From UBA2166 sp964463965 (GTDB lineage: Bacteria; Nitrospirota; Nitrospiria; Nitrospirales; UBA2166), in NCBI GenBank assembly GCA_964463965.1, contig CAYXED010000001.1:1-64000 (forward strand): a DNA stretch of 64,000 nt, in the 5' to 3' direction. The translations under genes were made by a program, and so were the position numbers. Positions 36,124 to 43,964 of this stretch are shown piece by piece. Below the pieces are notes generated by a model. The model was not told the origin of the DNA. It was given only the letters and a program-made list of their open reading frames with translations, and did no database searches. Position 1 is the stretch's first letter; the number at the start of each line of letters is the position of its first letter.

Positions 36124-37302
36124 ATGGAGCAATGGAAACAGGCCCTCGCGAAAAGTATCGTTAAGCCTGCTGACCTTGAAAAATATCTCGGTGTTGATGC
36201 CCACACCATAGAGGATGTGGTCAAAGAATTCCCAATGCGCATCACCCCAATGTGGATGAAACTCATCAAGGAAAAAGGTGACCCGTTTTGGCGCCAAGTA
36301 GTACCCATTCCCGAAGAGCTTACTGATGAAGCAAAAGATGATCCTCTGCATGAAGATACTGATAGCCCTGTCCCTCACCTGGTACATAGGTATCCAGATC
36401 GCGTATTGTTCATGGTTACAAACCAATGCCCTATCTACTGCAGATTTTGTACCAGAAAACGCCTTGTGGGAAAGTCAGGGTTTCTAAAAAAAGGAGAAAT
36501 TGATCGCGCTATTGATTATATTCGGGAGCATTCTGAAATTCGTGACGTGATTCTCTCTGGCGGTGACCCTCTCCTCCTCCCAGATCGTTTACTTGAACGC
36601 ATCCTAAAACTACTTAGAAAAATTCCTCACTTGGAGCTTATTCGAATTGGCACACGTGTACCTGGATCGCTTCCAGATCGCATTACGCCTTCACTATGCG
36701 CAATACTGGAAAAGTACCATCCTATATTTATGAATCTTCACTTTAATCACCCTGATGAGTTAACCCCAGAAGTACACAAGGCTTGTGGAATGCTTGCAAA
36801 TGCGGGAGTACCTCTCGGATCTCAAACAGTTATTTTAAAGGATGTTAACGACAATCCTGAGACAATGAAGACACTCATGCACGAGCTTTTAAAAGCCAGG
36901 ATACGCCCCTACTACCTCTATCAAGCAGATACAACACGTGGTGCAAACCACTTCCGTACACCTGTAGAGTGTGGAATGAATATCATCCAATCAATTCAGG
37001 GCCACACCAGCGGAATGGCTGTACCTCATTTTGTTATTGATGCTCCAGATGGAGGAGGAAAGATCCCACTCCTCCCTGATGGATACCTTGTTCAGATTGA
37101 CGACAAGAATGCTACACTCAAAAACTACGAGGACAAGACATTTAACTATCCTCAACCAAACGATAACTTGATTTCTGAAACAGCTACTAGCTGCAATACA
37201 AGTAATGGGCACCCCACAACTTCTCGTTTAAATAATAATCAAGACACCTCCACTTACCCTGAGGAACTCAATGAATACAAATCAATCCCATCAAGCGCCT
37301 GA
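36124..37302 (+). CDS. KamA-family radical SAM aminomutase (lysine 2,3-aminomutase-like)
   Basis: PLP- and [4Fe-4S]-dependent enzyme that moves an alpha-amino group to the beta carbon. The cluster motif CPIYCRFCTRKR has cysteines at residues 102, 106 and 109. The PLP-Lys region reads VIDAPDGGGKIPLLPDG. Two acidic residues that contact the lysine side-chain amine in KamA also appear kept (YQADTTRGANHFRTP and the D of VIDAPD), favouring lysine over glutamate as substrate. No acetyltransferase partner (ablB) for N-epsilon-acetyl-beta-lysine is nearby, so an osmolyte role is not supported; EpmB-like EF-P modification is an alternative, though EpmB proteins are shorter. The ATG follows AAGGAGA. 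The last ~60 residues are a polar extension. Confidence 0.8.
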   Translation: MEQWKQALAKSIVKPADLEKYLGVDAHTIEDVVKEFPMRITPMWMKLIKEKGDPFWRQVVPIPEELTDEAKDDPLHEDTDSPVPHLVHRYPDRVLFMVTNQCPIYCRFCTRKRLVGKSGFLKKGEIDRAIDYIREHSEIRDVILSGGDPLLLPDRLLERILKLLRKIPHLELIRIGTRVPGSLPDRITPSLCAILEKYHPIFMNLHFNHPDELTPEVHKACGMLANAGVPLGSQTVILKDVNDNPETMKTLMHELLKARIRPYYLYQADTTRGANHFRTPVECGMNIIQSIQGHTSGMAVPHFVIDAPDGGGKIPLLPDGYLVQIDDKNATLKNYEDKTFNYPQPNDNLISETATSCNTSNGHPTTSRLNNNQDTSTYPEELNEYKSIPSSA

Positions 37303-37633
37303 CCATATTCTTGCTATAGAAAGAATTCTTGGATTTGTTCTTCTTTTTGTCGGATTTATTCCTGTGCTCCTCTCATTATCAAGCCCCGCCTTTGAGGTAG
37401 GAATTACACCATTCTTAATGTTTCTTGGAGGCATTATACTGACTGCACATAGCGTATTCTCACATTGGTCCCGATGGATTGTTATCGGAATTGCCGTTGC
37501 ACTTGATATTGCAATTTTCATCAGTGGGGAAGTTCTCTTATGGCATAAGCAAGCATTGTTCCTAATCGCGGCAATAGGAGGAATATACGCTTACGTCACT
37601 ACAGATAGAAAAGAAAAGTCTCAGGCAAATTAA
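37271..37633 (+). CDS. Small membrane protein, unknown function
   Basis: A 120-residue protein with four predicted membrane segments: ILGFVLLFVGFIPVLLSL, GITPFLMFLGGIILTAHSVF, WIVIGIAVALDIAIFISGEV and ALFLIAAIGGIYAYV. The ATG at 37271 has GAGGAA 5 nt upstream and overlaps the end of the KamA gene by 32 nt in another frame, which supports it as a real coupled gene. I recognise no family. It is followed 28 nt later by the TIGR04283-type transferase. Confidence 0.65.
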   Translation: MNTNQSHQAPDHILAIERILGFVLLFVGFIPVLLSLSSPAFEVGITPFLMFLGGIILTAHSVFSHWSRWIVIGIAVALDIAIFISGEVLLWHKQALFLIAAIGGIYAYVTTDRKEKSQAN

Positions 37634-37660
37634 CTTTCACACATCTCAATTGTTATCTCA

Positions 37661-38347
37661 GTGACTGTTTCTATTATTATTCCAACTCTCAATGAAGAAA
37701 CAACTATTGCACAAACCCTACAGCACCTTCATACGCTCCCGCGTCATGGAATAGCATTAGAGATTCTTGTAGTAGATGGGGGAAGCCGTGACCAAACGCT
37801 TGCACTAGTAAATAGCCCAACACGAATACTTTCTACATCGCCAAGCAGAGCAAAACAGATGAATACTGGTGCAAAAGAGGCCCTTGGCGAGATCCTTCTC
37901 TTTCTCCACGCAGATACACTACTGCCCAATACCGCATTACAAGACATGCAAACGGCATTATCAAACCCATCTATTGTCGGCGGACGCTTTAACGCCAGAA
38001 CAGATCACGACGTTGGTTTACTGTGGCTAGTGTGCCAAATGGTAAACTTTAGATCTCGAGTAACTCGTATTGCAACAGGTGATCAAGGAATTTTCGTCCG
38101 CCGTTCAGTTTTTCACTCCATGGGAGGATATGCTGATATCCCCCTTATGGAAGATATTGATTTTAGTAGGCGTATGAAAGCAGAAGGTTCTATTGCAACC
38201 CTCAAATCATGTGTGATCACATCAGCTCGTCGATGGAAAACGAATGGTATTCTACAGACAATTTTTTTAATGTGGGCTTTTCGTCTTTTGTTTTTCATTG
38301 GCTTTCACCCGAAAACATTAAAACGCCTCTATAGAGACATTAGGTAA
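37661..38347 (+). CDS. TIGR04283-type glycosyltransferase
   Basis: GT2-fold glycosyltransferase of the small TIGR04283 group (called rSAM/selenodomain-associated transferase 2, and linked in some organisms to arsenosugar synthesis). The 228-residue protein begins with VSIIIPTLNEETTIAQTL, has LEILVVDGGSRDQTL and an acidic metal motif in LLFLHADTLLP, then GGRFNARTDHDVGLLW and a Glu-Asp pair in IPLMEDIDFSRRM. A GTG start at 37661 is used and lacks a good Shine-Dalgarno. It lies 10 nt before its usual partner, the TIGR04282-type gene. The acceptor is unknown, and no arsM or arsS is visible here. Confidence 0.85.
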   Translation: MTVSIIIPTLNEETTIAQTLQHLHTLPRHGIALEILVVDGGSRDQTLALVNSPTRILSTSPSRAKQMNTGAKEALGEILLFLHADTLLPNTALQDMQTALSNPSIVGGRFNARTDHDVGLLWLVCQMVNFRSRVTRIATGDQGIFVRRSVFHSMGGYADIPLMEDIDFSRRMKAEGSIATLKSCVITSARRWKTNGILQTIFLMWAFRLLFFIGFHPKTLKRLYRDIR

Positions 38348-38357
38348 TAATTTTAAA

Positions 38358-39056
38358 ATGCCAAAGCGAGCTCTCGTAATCTATGGAAAAGCCCCAATCC
38401 CTGGCACAGTAAAAACACGGCTTTGTCCTCCCTTGGAGCCTGAAGAAGCTACCGCTCTACATTCTAGTTTCTTAATTGACTCCATCGAACGAGCAAAAAA
38501 AGTATCTCGGGTTATTAAAACTGACTGCTTTTTAGCATGTCATCCTGATACAAAACACCCTTTTTTTAAAGCATTACAGTCACAACATAGCGTTAAGCTA
38601 CTAGAGCAGCGTGGAAACACCCTTGGGGAGAAAATGAACAGCACAATGAATGAGTTGTTTGCCAGAAGCTTCGACTCTGTAGTTATTACCGGATGTGATA
38701 TTCCTACTCTTCCAGCAGAGGAGATCTGTCATGCTTTTCAATTACTAGACAAACACGACTGTATAATAGGTCCATGTCCAGATGGTGGTTATTACCTCAT
38801 TGGATTAAAATTTCCATGCGAAGACATTTTCATGAATATTCCTTGGAGCACACCTGAAGTACTTAGCCTAACAAAACATCAAGCAATATCCATAAACCTA
38901 AATCTTTCATACACCAACTCTTGGCCTGACATCGACACCATAAACGACCTCATAGACCTCGGCAAAACGGCAAACCAAAAAAGCTTGTCACAACGTACTG
39001 CAAAACTACTTAAGACACTATCTCATCGACTAAAAGATACGGGCAAGCCTCTTTGA
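38358..39056 (+). CDS. TIGR04282-type nucleotidyl/glycosyl transferase
   Basis: Member of the DUF2064/TIGR04282 group (rSAM/selenodomain-associated transferase 1), related to sugar-nucleotide transferases. 232 residues. Marks: VIYGKAPIPGTVKTRLCPPL at the N terminus (product-site Lys-Thr-Arg), LGEKMNSTMNELF, the core acidic motif ITGCDIPTLP, and GPCPDGGYYLIGLK, followed by IPWSTPEVL. It partners with the TIGR04283 gene 10 nt upstream. The stop codon overlaps the -35 box of the tRNA-Glu promoter. Confidence 0.88.
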   Translation: MPKRALVIYGKAPIPGTVKTRLCPPLEPEEATALHSSFLIDSIERAKKVSRVIKTDCFLACHPDTKHPFFKALQSQHSVKLLEQRGNTLGEKMNSTMNELFARSFDSVVITGCDIPTLPAEEICHAFQLLDKHDCIIGPCPDGGYYLIGLKFPCEDIFMNIPWSTPEVLSLTKHQAISINLNLSYTNSWPDIDTINDLIDLGKTANQKSLSQRTAKLLKTLSHRLKDTGKPL

Positions 39057-39081
39057 CTCCACAATTTTCCTATGAGATAAT
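39053..39081 (+). promoter_or_regulatory. Promoter of tRNA-Glu
   Basis: TTGACT (39053-39058) and GATAAT (39076-39081) are exactly 17 nt apart; each matches five of six consensus bases. A GC-rich run (TCCCGCGG) just after the -10 resembles the discriminator of stringently controlled stable-RNA promoters. The -35 overlaps the preceding gene's TGA. Confidence 0.75.
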
Positions 39082-39105
39082 CCCGCGGCTCCGATAATTT
39101 TTGCC

Positions 39106-39183
39106 GTCCCCATCGTCTAGTTTGGCCTAGGACACCGCCCTTTCACGGCGGCGACAGGGGTTCAAATCCCCTTGGGGACGCCA
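39106..39183 (+). tRNA. tRNA-Glu (UUC)
   Basis: Acceptor stem GTCCCCA/TGGGGAC, anticodon stem CCGCC/GGCGG with loop CTTTCAC giving anticodon TTC, a T arm GGGG TTCAAAT CCCC, and an encoded CCA. The D arm carries the TCTAGTTTGGCCTAGGA pattern typical of tRNA-Glu. Length is 78 nt. Confidence 0.96.
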
Positions 39184-39225
39184 TTTCATTTGCTAATTTC
39201 TACATCCTTCTCACAATGAGATTGA

Positions 39226-39519
39226 ATGGCAAAAAAAATTCCACTAAAACACAGTGAAAGCGGCATGATACAAAACGGGGCCTATGGGTTCAGCTGGACT
39301 TATTTATTTTTTGGCTGGATGGTCCCACTTATCAGGGGAGAATTAGGAGTTGCTGCCCTGCATCTTTTATTCTCTATTGTCACATTTTGGCTATGGCAAT
39401 TAATTGCTGCCTTTCTATACAATAAGCAATATATGACAAGAATGCTGACAAATGGATGGGAATTAGCAGGATCAGAAGCACAAAACCTCTCAGCGAAGGC
39501 CTCATTAAATATCACTTAA
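39226..39519 (+). CDS. DUF2628-like small membrane protein
   Basis: A 97-residue protein with the start YGFSWTYLFFGWMVPLIRGE, a pattern seen in DUF2628/HrgC-type small membrane proteins. It has two membrane segments, one inside that stretch and a second (LHLLFSIVTFWLWQLIAAFLY), and a polar tail. The ATG at 39226 lies 42 nt after tRNA-Glu, which may read through into it. Function unknown. Confidence 0.65.
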   Translation: MAKKIPLKHSESGMIQNGAYGFSWTYLFFGWMVPLIRGELGVAALHLLFSIVTFWLWQLIAAFLYNKQYMTRMLTNGWELAGSEAQNLSAKASLNIT

Positions 39520-39577
39520 CCGGCATGCGAGAACATGTTTTATTTCAATTACTTTGGTCAGTAACACTACAAACCTG

Positions 39578-40249
39578 TTAAAACAAACCCCTGTTGTAGG
39601 GCGCCCGATTATATATTTGAATAGCTTGAGAAGCCGTATATAATACAGACCAAAGATCATTGGGGTCAGTATCAAAGATATGATATGCATTTCCCCGTAT
39701 CAAGTGCCACACACCTTGTGCCATTTCAGCTTCTAACTGCCCTGGTGACCAGCCAGAATAACCAGAATATACTCTGAACCTCTTCTCAGACCACGGTGCC
39801 TCAGGAGATTCCTTTAACACATCAAAATTAGTACTAATATAGATATCCTCTAACACGTGATGGCCTATTGGTGGCCGTTTAAAATGACGAAATAGAATAA
39901 TGGGAAGTAATCTCCGAACAGGCCCCCCAATATAGACAGGAAGGTCAATGTTCGAAAACTCACTAATCATAGGCAGTACGTTTGACAGGCTTGTTTGTGT
40001 AGGCCGATTAATGACAACCCCATTTGTGCCAGCATCGCCATGCTCCCACAAAAGAACGACTGTTTTTTTAAAATTCTGATCTCTTAACGATGGGTCAGCA
40101 ATTAAAAATAATCCTTGTTCAATTGACGGGAAATTGCCAGAGGAAAAGGCAAATGAAGGGAAAGATACAAAACCTATAAAAACTGTGTAGAAAATTATGA
40201 CAGTTGTGATATTACGCTCTGCGGTCAAACCTATCGTAGATCTAAGCAT
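39578..40249 (-). CDS. YqgE/AlgH-family protein with a signal peptide
   Basis: The body matches the YqgE/AlgH family of unknown molecular role: GLFLIADPSLRDQNFKKTVVLL, GTNGVVINRPT, VYIGGPVRR and RVYSGYSGWSPGQLEAEMAQG. Ordinary YqgE proteins are cytoplasmic and begin at the first of these motifs. This one has about 43 extra residues including a hydrophobic segment and an AFA/AFS-type cleavage site (VIIFYTVFIGFVSFPSFAFSSG), so it is predicted to be exported. The ATG overlaps the upstream stop (TAATG). It is last in the soxYZ-cytochrome operon. Confidence 0.85.
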   Translation of the reverse strand: MLRSTIGLTAERNITTVIIFYTVFIGFVSFPSFAFSSGNFPSIEQGLFLIADPSLRDQNFKKTVVLLWEHGDAGTNGVVINRPTQTSLSNVLPMISEFSNIDLPVYIGGPVRRLLPIILFRHFKRPPIGHHVLEDIYISTNFDVLKESPEAPWSEKRFRVYSGYSGWSPGQLEAEMAQGVWHLIRGNAYHIFDTDPNDLWSVLYTASQAIQIYNRAPYNRGLF

Positions 40250-41184
40250 TAATCAATACGTGCTGGCCAAGGTATATCTTTGAGAACATGAGATGCAAGT
40301 CTCTGTAACAATTCAAGCTGTTCTTTTAAGTCCTCTTCATTCCAAATATCCCTTAGCCCTTCAGCGAAAACACGGTCACGTGAAAAAATAAACTGGAACT
40401 CTTCAGATGATGAAACATACCACAACCCTCGTAAACGAAACCACGCAACAATAAGCTGCTCAACAAAAGAAGGTAAAACAAACTTTGCTCGATCAGGACT
40501 ATCCGTGAGTTCTTGCATTTTTCCAACCCAATGATAGCACTCTGCTTTGAGCATGATCCTCTCATTGATCGAAGTATGTGGAGGTCCTTGTTTAAAACGT
40601 TTTCCAGCCATTTCACAAATTTTTGATGAAATTCCATCTCGTTCAAATAGAACTTTTGCTTTTCGAAGAAATGGCGCCATTGAAAGTGAGTTAGTTAAGT
40701 CATCCTCAATCGATTTTTGATTCCGATAGGAGATCTCGAGAAGTCTTCTTTTTATACGAACCCATTCAAGATCTTGCTCTTCACCTTTAATAATTGCAAA
40801 GACAACAAGCTTCCCTCTTCTCTTAGAGTTGTGATCAAAATCAATCACAGGCATCATAAGTCCAAGTAAATCCCCTCCACGCTTCCCTTTTACATGCCTC
40901 AAGAGAATTGGAAGAATATCATTAAGTTCGTCATCAAGTTCATCGCAAATCCATTCTGGAAGTACCGGCTCCTCCAAAGTAACGGAGGGATTAGGCAGTG
41001 CCTCACTTGAAACATCGCTATGTGAGGAATCAAGTTCAGAGTCATTATCAGCCGTCGTCTCAGCAGTATTTTTCCCAGAATCACTACCAAAGTTTTCTGA
41101 AGATGTGATGGAAGTGTCTTCGCGAGATAGATATCCAACCTCAGGAACATCTGATTGGGTTTCTATTTTCTGTTCTTCACTCAT
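40249..41184 (-). CDS. Hypothetical protein with acidic disordered N terminus
   Basis: I do not recognise this 311-residue protein. Residues 1-75 are low-complexity and strongly acidic, rich in Ser, Asp, Glu and Thr. The rest appears as a folded, mainly helical domain with LPEWICDELDDELNDILPILL, VIDFDHNSKRRGKLVVF, WFRLRGLWYVSSSEEFQF and a closing amphipathic helix (KEQLELLQRLASHVL). There is no signal peptide, so it is probably cytoplasmic, unlike its neighbours. It overlaps the Ycf48-like gene by 8 nt and the YqgE-like gene by 1 nt, so it belongs to the same transcript. Its role there is unknown. Confidence 0.65.
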   Translation of the reverse strand: MSEEQKIETQSDVPEVGYLSREDTSITSSENFGSDSGKNTAETTADNDSELDSSHSDVSSEALPNPSVTLEEPVLPEWICDELDDELNDILPILLRHVKGKRGGDLLGLMMPVIDFDHNSKRRGKLVVFAIIKGEEQDLEWVRIKRRLLEISYRNQKSIEDDLTNSLSMAPFLRKAKVLFERDGISSKICEMAGKRFKQGPPHTSINERIMLKAECYHWVGKMQELTDSPDRAKFVLPSFVEQLIVAWFRLRGLWYVSSSEEFQFIFSRDRVFAEGLRDIWNEEDLKEQLELLQRLASHVLKDIPWPARID

Positions 41185-42151
41185 TTGACGCTCCCTTTAA
41201 ACGATAACGCAAAATCGTTCCTTTAGCTCCCACTGCCCACCCTAGAGATGGCGTAACAAAATCAATTCCCCATAATGTATTTTCAGTTTGGGGCTTTAAA
41301 TTCTCCCACGATACACCCCCATCAACGGTGTGAAGAAGCATTCCATGCTCACCCGTAACCCAGCCCTGTTTTGTATCAACAAATACAATACCTGTAAGTT
41401 CGTTATTCGTCTCAGTAGGTTGAAAGTTCCAAAGATGCCCTCCATCAGTAGTTACTGCAATGATTCCATTAGCTCCACTAGCCCATCCATGTGTGGAATC
41501 AACAAACGACAAATCAGTAAGCCTCATTGAAATACCCACTCCTGAAAATCCAATTATATTAAGAGGCTCCCAGGTACTTCCCCCATCTGAGGTGTGGTAA
41601 ATCTCCCCTCTAACACCACCAACCCAACCATGCGTTGAGTTTATAAAGGTTACAGAAGAGAACCATCCAACATCAGGAATTGATTGCACAACCCAAGTCT
41701 TGCCTCCATCACTAGTATGAAATACCTCACTAAAGGTTCCAACAGCCCACCCATGAAGATCGTCAACAAAATCCACTGAAAGAAATGCATTTTGTCTTTC
41801 CTGTTTCTGAACTTTCCAAGTATCTCCCCCATCACTAGTATGTAAAATAGTCATAAGGTCCCCAACAGCCCATCCCTTATACTCAGTTACAAAATCAACA
41901 CTCATAAGGCTTAAGCTAACAGTACTTTCCAAGGAGGTCCAACTTCCTCCTGCATCACGTGTCCGAAGGATTGTCCCTGACTCTCCCACAACCCAGAGGG
42001 TTTTTTCATCAATAACTGACAAATCTGCAAGAGTATGAGAAGTTCCACTTTCTAGAGTCATCCATTCAACTTTCTCTGCAGGGCACCCAGAAAGAAAAAC
42101 TACCAAACAAATACTAGTTACAATAAAATAGTTTAAGCGAAATAGTTTCAC
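41177..42151 (-). CDS. Ycf48/HCF136-like beta-propeller lipoprotein
   Basis: Exported seven-bladed propeller related to the photosystem II assembly factor Ycf48, a family widespread in non-photosynthetic bacteria. A clear lipoprotein signal ends LVVFLSGC (Cys about residue 23). The rest consists of repeats of the form HGWAVGTFSEVFHTSDGGKTW; the GWAVG and TSDGGxTW motifs recur about seven times. Ycf48 helps assemble a membrane redox complex, so a similar assembly or docking role for the cytochromes of this operon is a reasonable guess. A GTG start overlaps the upstream stop by 4 nt (GTGA). Confidence 0.88.
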   Translation of the reverse strand: MKLFRLNYFIVTSICLVVFLSGCPAEKVEWMTLESGTSHTLADLSVIDEKTLWVVGESGTILRTRDAGGSWTSLESTVSLSLMSVDFVTEYKGWAVGDLMTILHTSDGGDTWKVQKQERQNAFLSVDFVDDLHGWAVGTFSEVFHTSDGGKTWVVQSIPDVGWFSSVTFINSTHGWVGGVRGEIYHTSDGGSTWEPLNIIGFSGVGISMRLTDLSFVDSTHGWASGANGIIAVTTDGGHLWNFQPTETNNELTGIVFVDTKQGWVTGEHGMLLHTVDGGVSWENLKPQTENTLWGIDFVTPSLGWAVGAKGTILRYRLKGASNE

Positions 42152-43116
42152 GGAATAGCAACCACCCCATGAGGATCTTTTCCAACAGGAATACTAGCAA
42201 TAACGGTATACGTGGAAACATCAATTACCTCAAGCGTTTCTGTATCTCGACTTGTAACATACAATTCTTTTCCATCAGGAGAGAAAACTGGGATATCAGG
42301 ACGTTTACCCAATGAAACTGTTGCAAGAACCTTCCGCCGTGGAACATCAACAAATGAAACTGTATCATCGCCGCGATTTGTTACAGCAACAATTTTTCCA
42401 TCCGATGTCATTGCAAGACCATGAGTCTCTTCCCCTAAATTCATCTCAGCAACAACGGTATTTGTTTTTGTGCTAATGACAGAGACCTGATCTTCACCAC
42501 CTTCAGTGACCCATATCTCTCCACCATTTGGAGTCATCTCAATACCCATTGCATCTTTACCCGCAAATATTTCATCAATTGTTTTACGTTCCCAAGTATC
42601 AATTACAGTCACATCCGCTGATCCAGAATTACTCACATATGCATAATGGCCATCAGCACTAAATACTGTAAGCATAGGTTTTTTACCAACCGGTATTGTA
42701 TCGATTACCTTCTGTTCTGCTAGAGAAATAATAGATACCGTATGCTCACCAACATTTGCGGTATAAAGATATTGTCCATCTGGAGTGACGGAAACACCAT
42801 GAGTTTTAGCTCCAGCTGAAATGCTCGCAACTTCACGCTTTGCCTTGGTATCAAATATTACAACGTCATGGCTACCAACATTAGCAATATATAGATGATC
42901 TCCAGTTGCAGATGCCGCCAAATTATGTGGTTTTTTTGCAGAAAGTGGGATTGTATCAAGAACCTTTTTCGAATCCCCATCAATGATTGTTAAGGAATTA
43001 GACCCTTGATTTCCAACGTAAATCGTCGTAGCCTGTGAATGTGAAACTAGTAAAAATACGGAAAGCATAGATAACAAAACTACAAGAAGTAATTGCCTAT
43101 TTTGAACACGAACCAT
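42148..43116 (-). CDS. YVTN-repeat (YncE-like) periplasmic beta-propeller
   Basis: Exported propeller of YVTN repeats: TTIYVGNQGSNSLTIID, DHLYIANVGSHDVVIFD, QYLYTANVGEHTVSIIS, HYAYVSNSGSADVTVID and so on, seven in all. These propellers often accompany quinoprotein or cytochrome systems and are thought to bind partners. I prefer the ATG at 43116, which has GGGAGGG about 8 nt upstream and gives a short signal peptide (QLLLVVLLSMLSVFLLVSHSQA). A GTG at 43134 would overlap the cytochrome stop by 4 nt. Gene order ties it to the cytochromes on both sides. Confidence 0.88.
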   Translation of the reverse strand: MVRVQNRQLLLVVLLSMLSVFLLVSHSQATTIYVGNQGSNSLTIIDGDSKKVLDTIPLSAKKPHNLAASATGDHLYIANVGSHDVVIFDTKAKREVASISAGAKTHGVSVTPDGQYLYTANVGEHTVSIISLAEQKVIDTIPVGKKPMLTVFSADGHYAYVSNSGSADVTVIDTWERKTIDEIFAGKDAMGIEMTPNGGEIWVTEGGEDQVSVISTKTNTVVAEMNLGEETHGLAMTSDGKIVAVTNRGDDTVSFVDVPRRKVLATVSLGKRPDIPVFSPDGKELYVTSRDTETLEVIDVSTYTVIASIPVGKDPHGVVAIP

Positions 43117-43130
43117 CACAGAACCCTCCC

Positions 43131-43556
43131 TCACTTTTCTGATACTGAACGCATTGTACGTAGAAAATTAACGACATGCCAGCGATCTTCCTCTGAAAGT
43201 CGCAACTGCCAATTCGGCATAGCCCGTCGTCCAACTGTGATTTTCCAATAGAGACTTCCGTCAGACTGTTGCTGAGTCAGCGAGTCAAAAAAGTTTGTTG
43301 GCAAAACCCCCAAACTGTCTGATGACGGCCCATTCCCATCGCCTCTCGCTCCATGACAAACCTGACAATTTTTGGCATAGATGAGTATTCCTCTTCCAAT
43401 CGATGCTTGCGTAGGGGAAATGGGATTCTTACGTGCCTGCTCTTCAGGCGGGACCTCCCACGAGGAAGGTTGTTCCAGAGCAAACGCAAAAGTGCCGAAA
43501 ATAAGAAGTAACATAAGACCGAGAAGACCAGTCCATCTCAAATGAATTGCTAACAC
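43131..43556 (-). CDS. Class I c-type cytochrome (monohaem)
   Basis: A 141-residue exported cytochrome with a signal peptide (MLLLIFGTFAFA) and one haem site, CQVCHGARGDGNG (Cys64, Cys67, His68). MPNWQLRLSEEDRWHVVNFLR near the C terminus provides the methionine ligand and final helix typical of class I. It sits directly after soxZ, so it could be the electron acceptor for SoxYZ-linked oxidation. It is not a recognisable SoxX. Start is GTG at 43556 after a GAGGGGG Shine-Dalgarno. Confidence 0.9.
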   Translation of the reverse strand: MLAIHLRWTGLLGLMLLLIFGTFAFALEQPSSWEVPPEEQARKNPISPTQASIGRGILIYAKNCQVCHGARGDGNGPSSDSLGVLPTNFFDSLTQQQSDGSLYWKITVGRRAMPNWQLRLSEEDRWHVVNFLRTMRSVSEK

Positions 43557-43568
43557 ACTGCACCCCCT

Positions 43569-43964
43569 CTACCCCTCGGTAAACCTGAGCATGGTAGATG
43601 CCTGATACATTTTGTCCTCACTACTTGTGAAAACAACACGAAGAGTACCTTCCTCAACAGCACGAAGCTTAAATGTGATCATAGGGTCATCACTCAATGC
43701 CGCACTCATTTCATACGTTGACAACAAGGTATTTCGAAAAAACACTTCCATTTTTTTGATATAGAACGCTGGCTCACCCTTTGCAAAAACATGTTCAGCA
43801 ATCATTCGAAGGCCCGTTCTTGCTGGATGTCTCATTTTTGCCTGAACTTTGATTACTTTGCCCTTCGAAATACGTAACGGCAAACGAATACGAGGAGGAG
43901 TAATTACCTGTGGTGGTGGTGTTTCTGCTATTTTTTTCTTATGCCCGCTATGTTCTTCTGCCAT
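43569..43964 (-). CDS. soxZ: SoxZ sulfur-carrier subunit
   Basis: Forms the SoxYZ heterodimer that carries sulfur intermediates on SoxY. The protein is 131 residues; SoxZ proteins are usually ~100, and the extra length is a Lys/Pro-rich N terminus (HKKKIAETPPPQVITPP). Family marks: IRLPLRISKGKVIKVQAKMRHP, then MKMEV-like KKMEVFFRNTLL and the final FTSSEDKMYQASTMLRF. It starts directly after the soxY stop (no gap). No signal peptide is seen, as expected for SoxZ, which is co-exported with SoxY by Tat. Confidence 0.9.
   Translation of the reverse strand: MAEEHSGHKKKIAETPPPQVITPPRIRLPLRISKGKVIKVQAKMRHPARTGLRMIAEHVFAKGEPAFYIKKMEVFFRNTLLSTYEMSAALSDDPMITFKLRAVEEGTLRVVFTSSEDKMYQASTMLRFTEG

Noticed and set aside
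37661..39056. Arsenosugar biosynthesis cluster
   Set aside because: The transferase pair alone is present; arsM and arsS are not in the window, so the pathway name is not supported.
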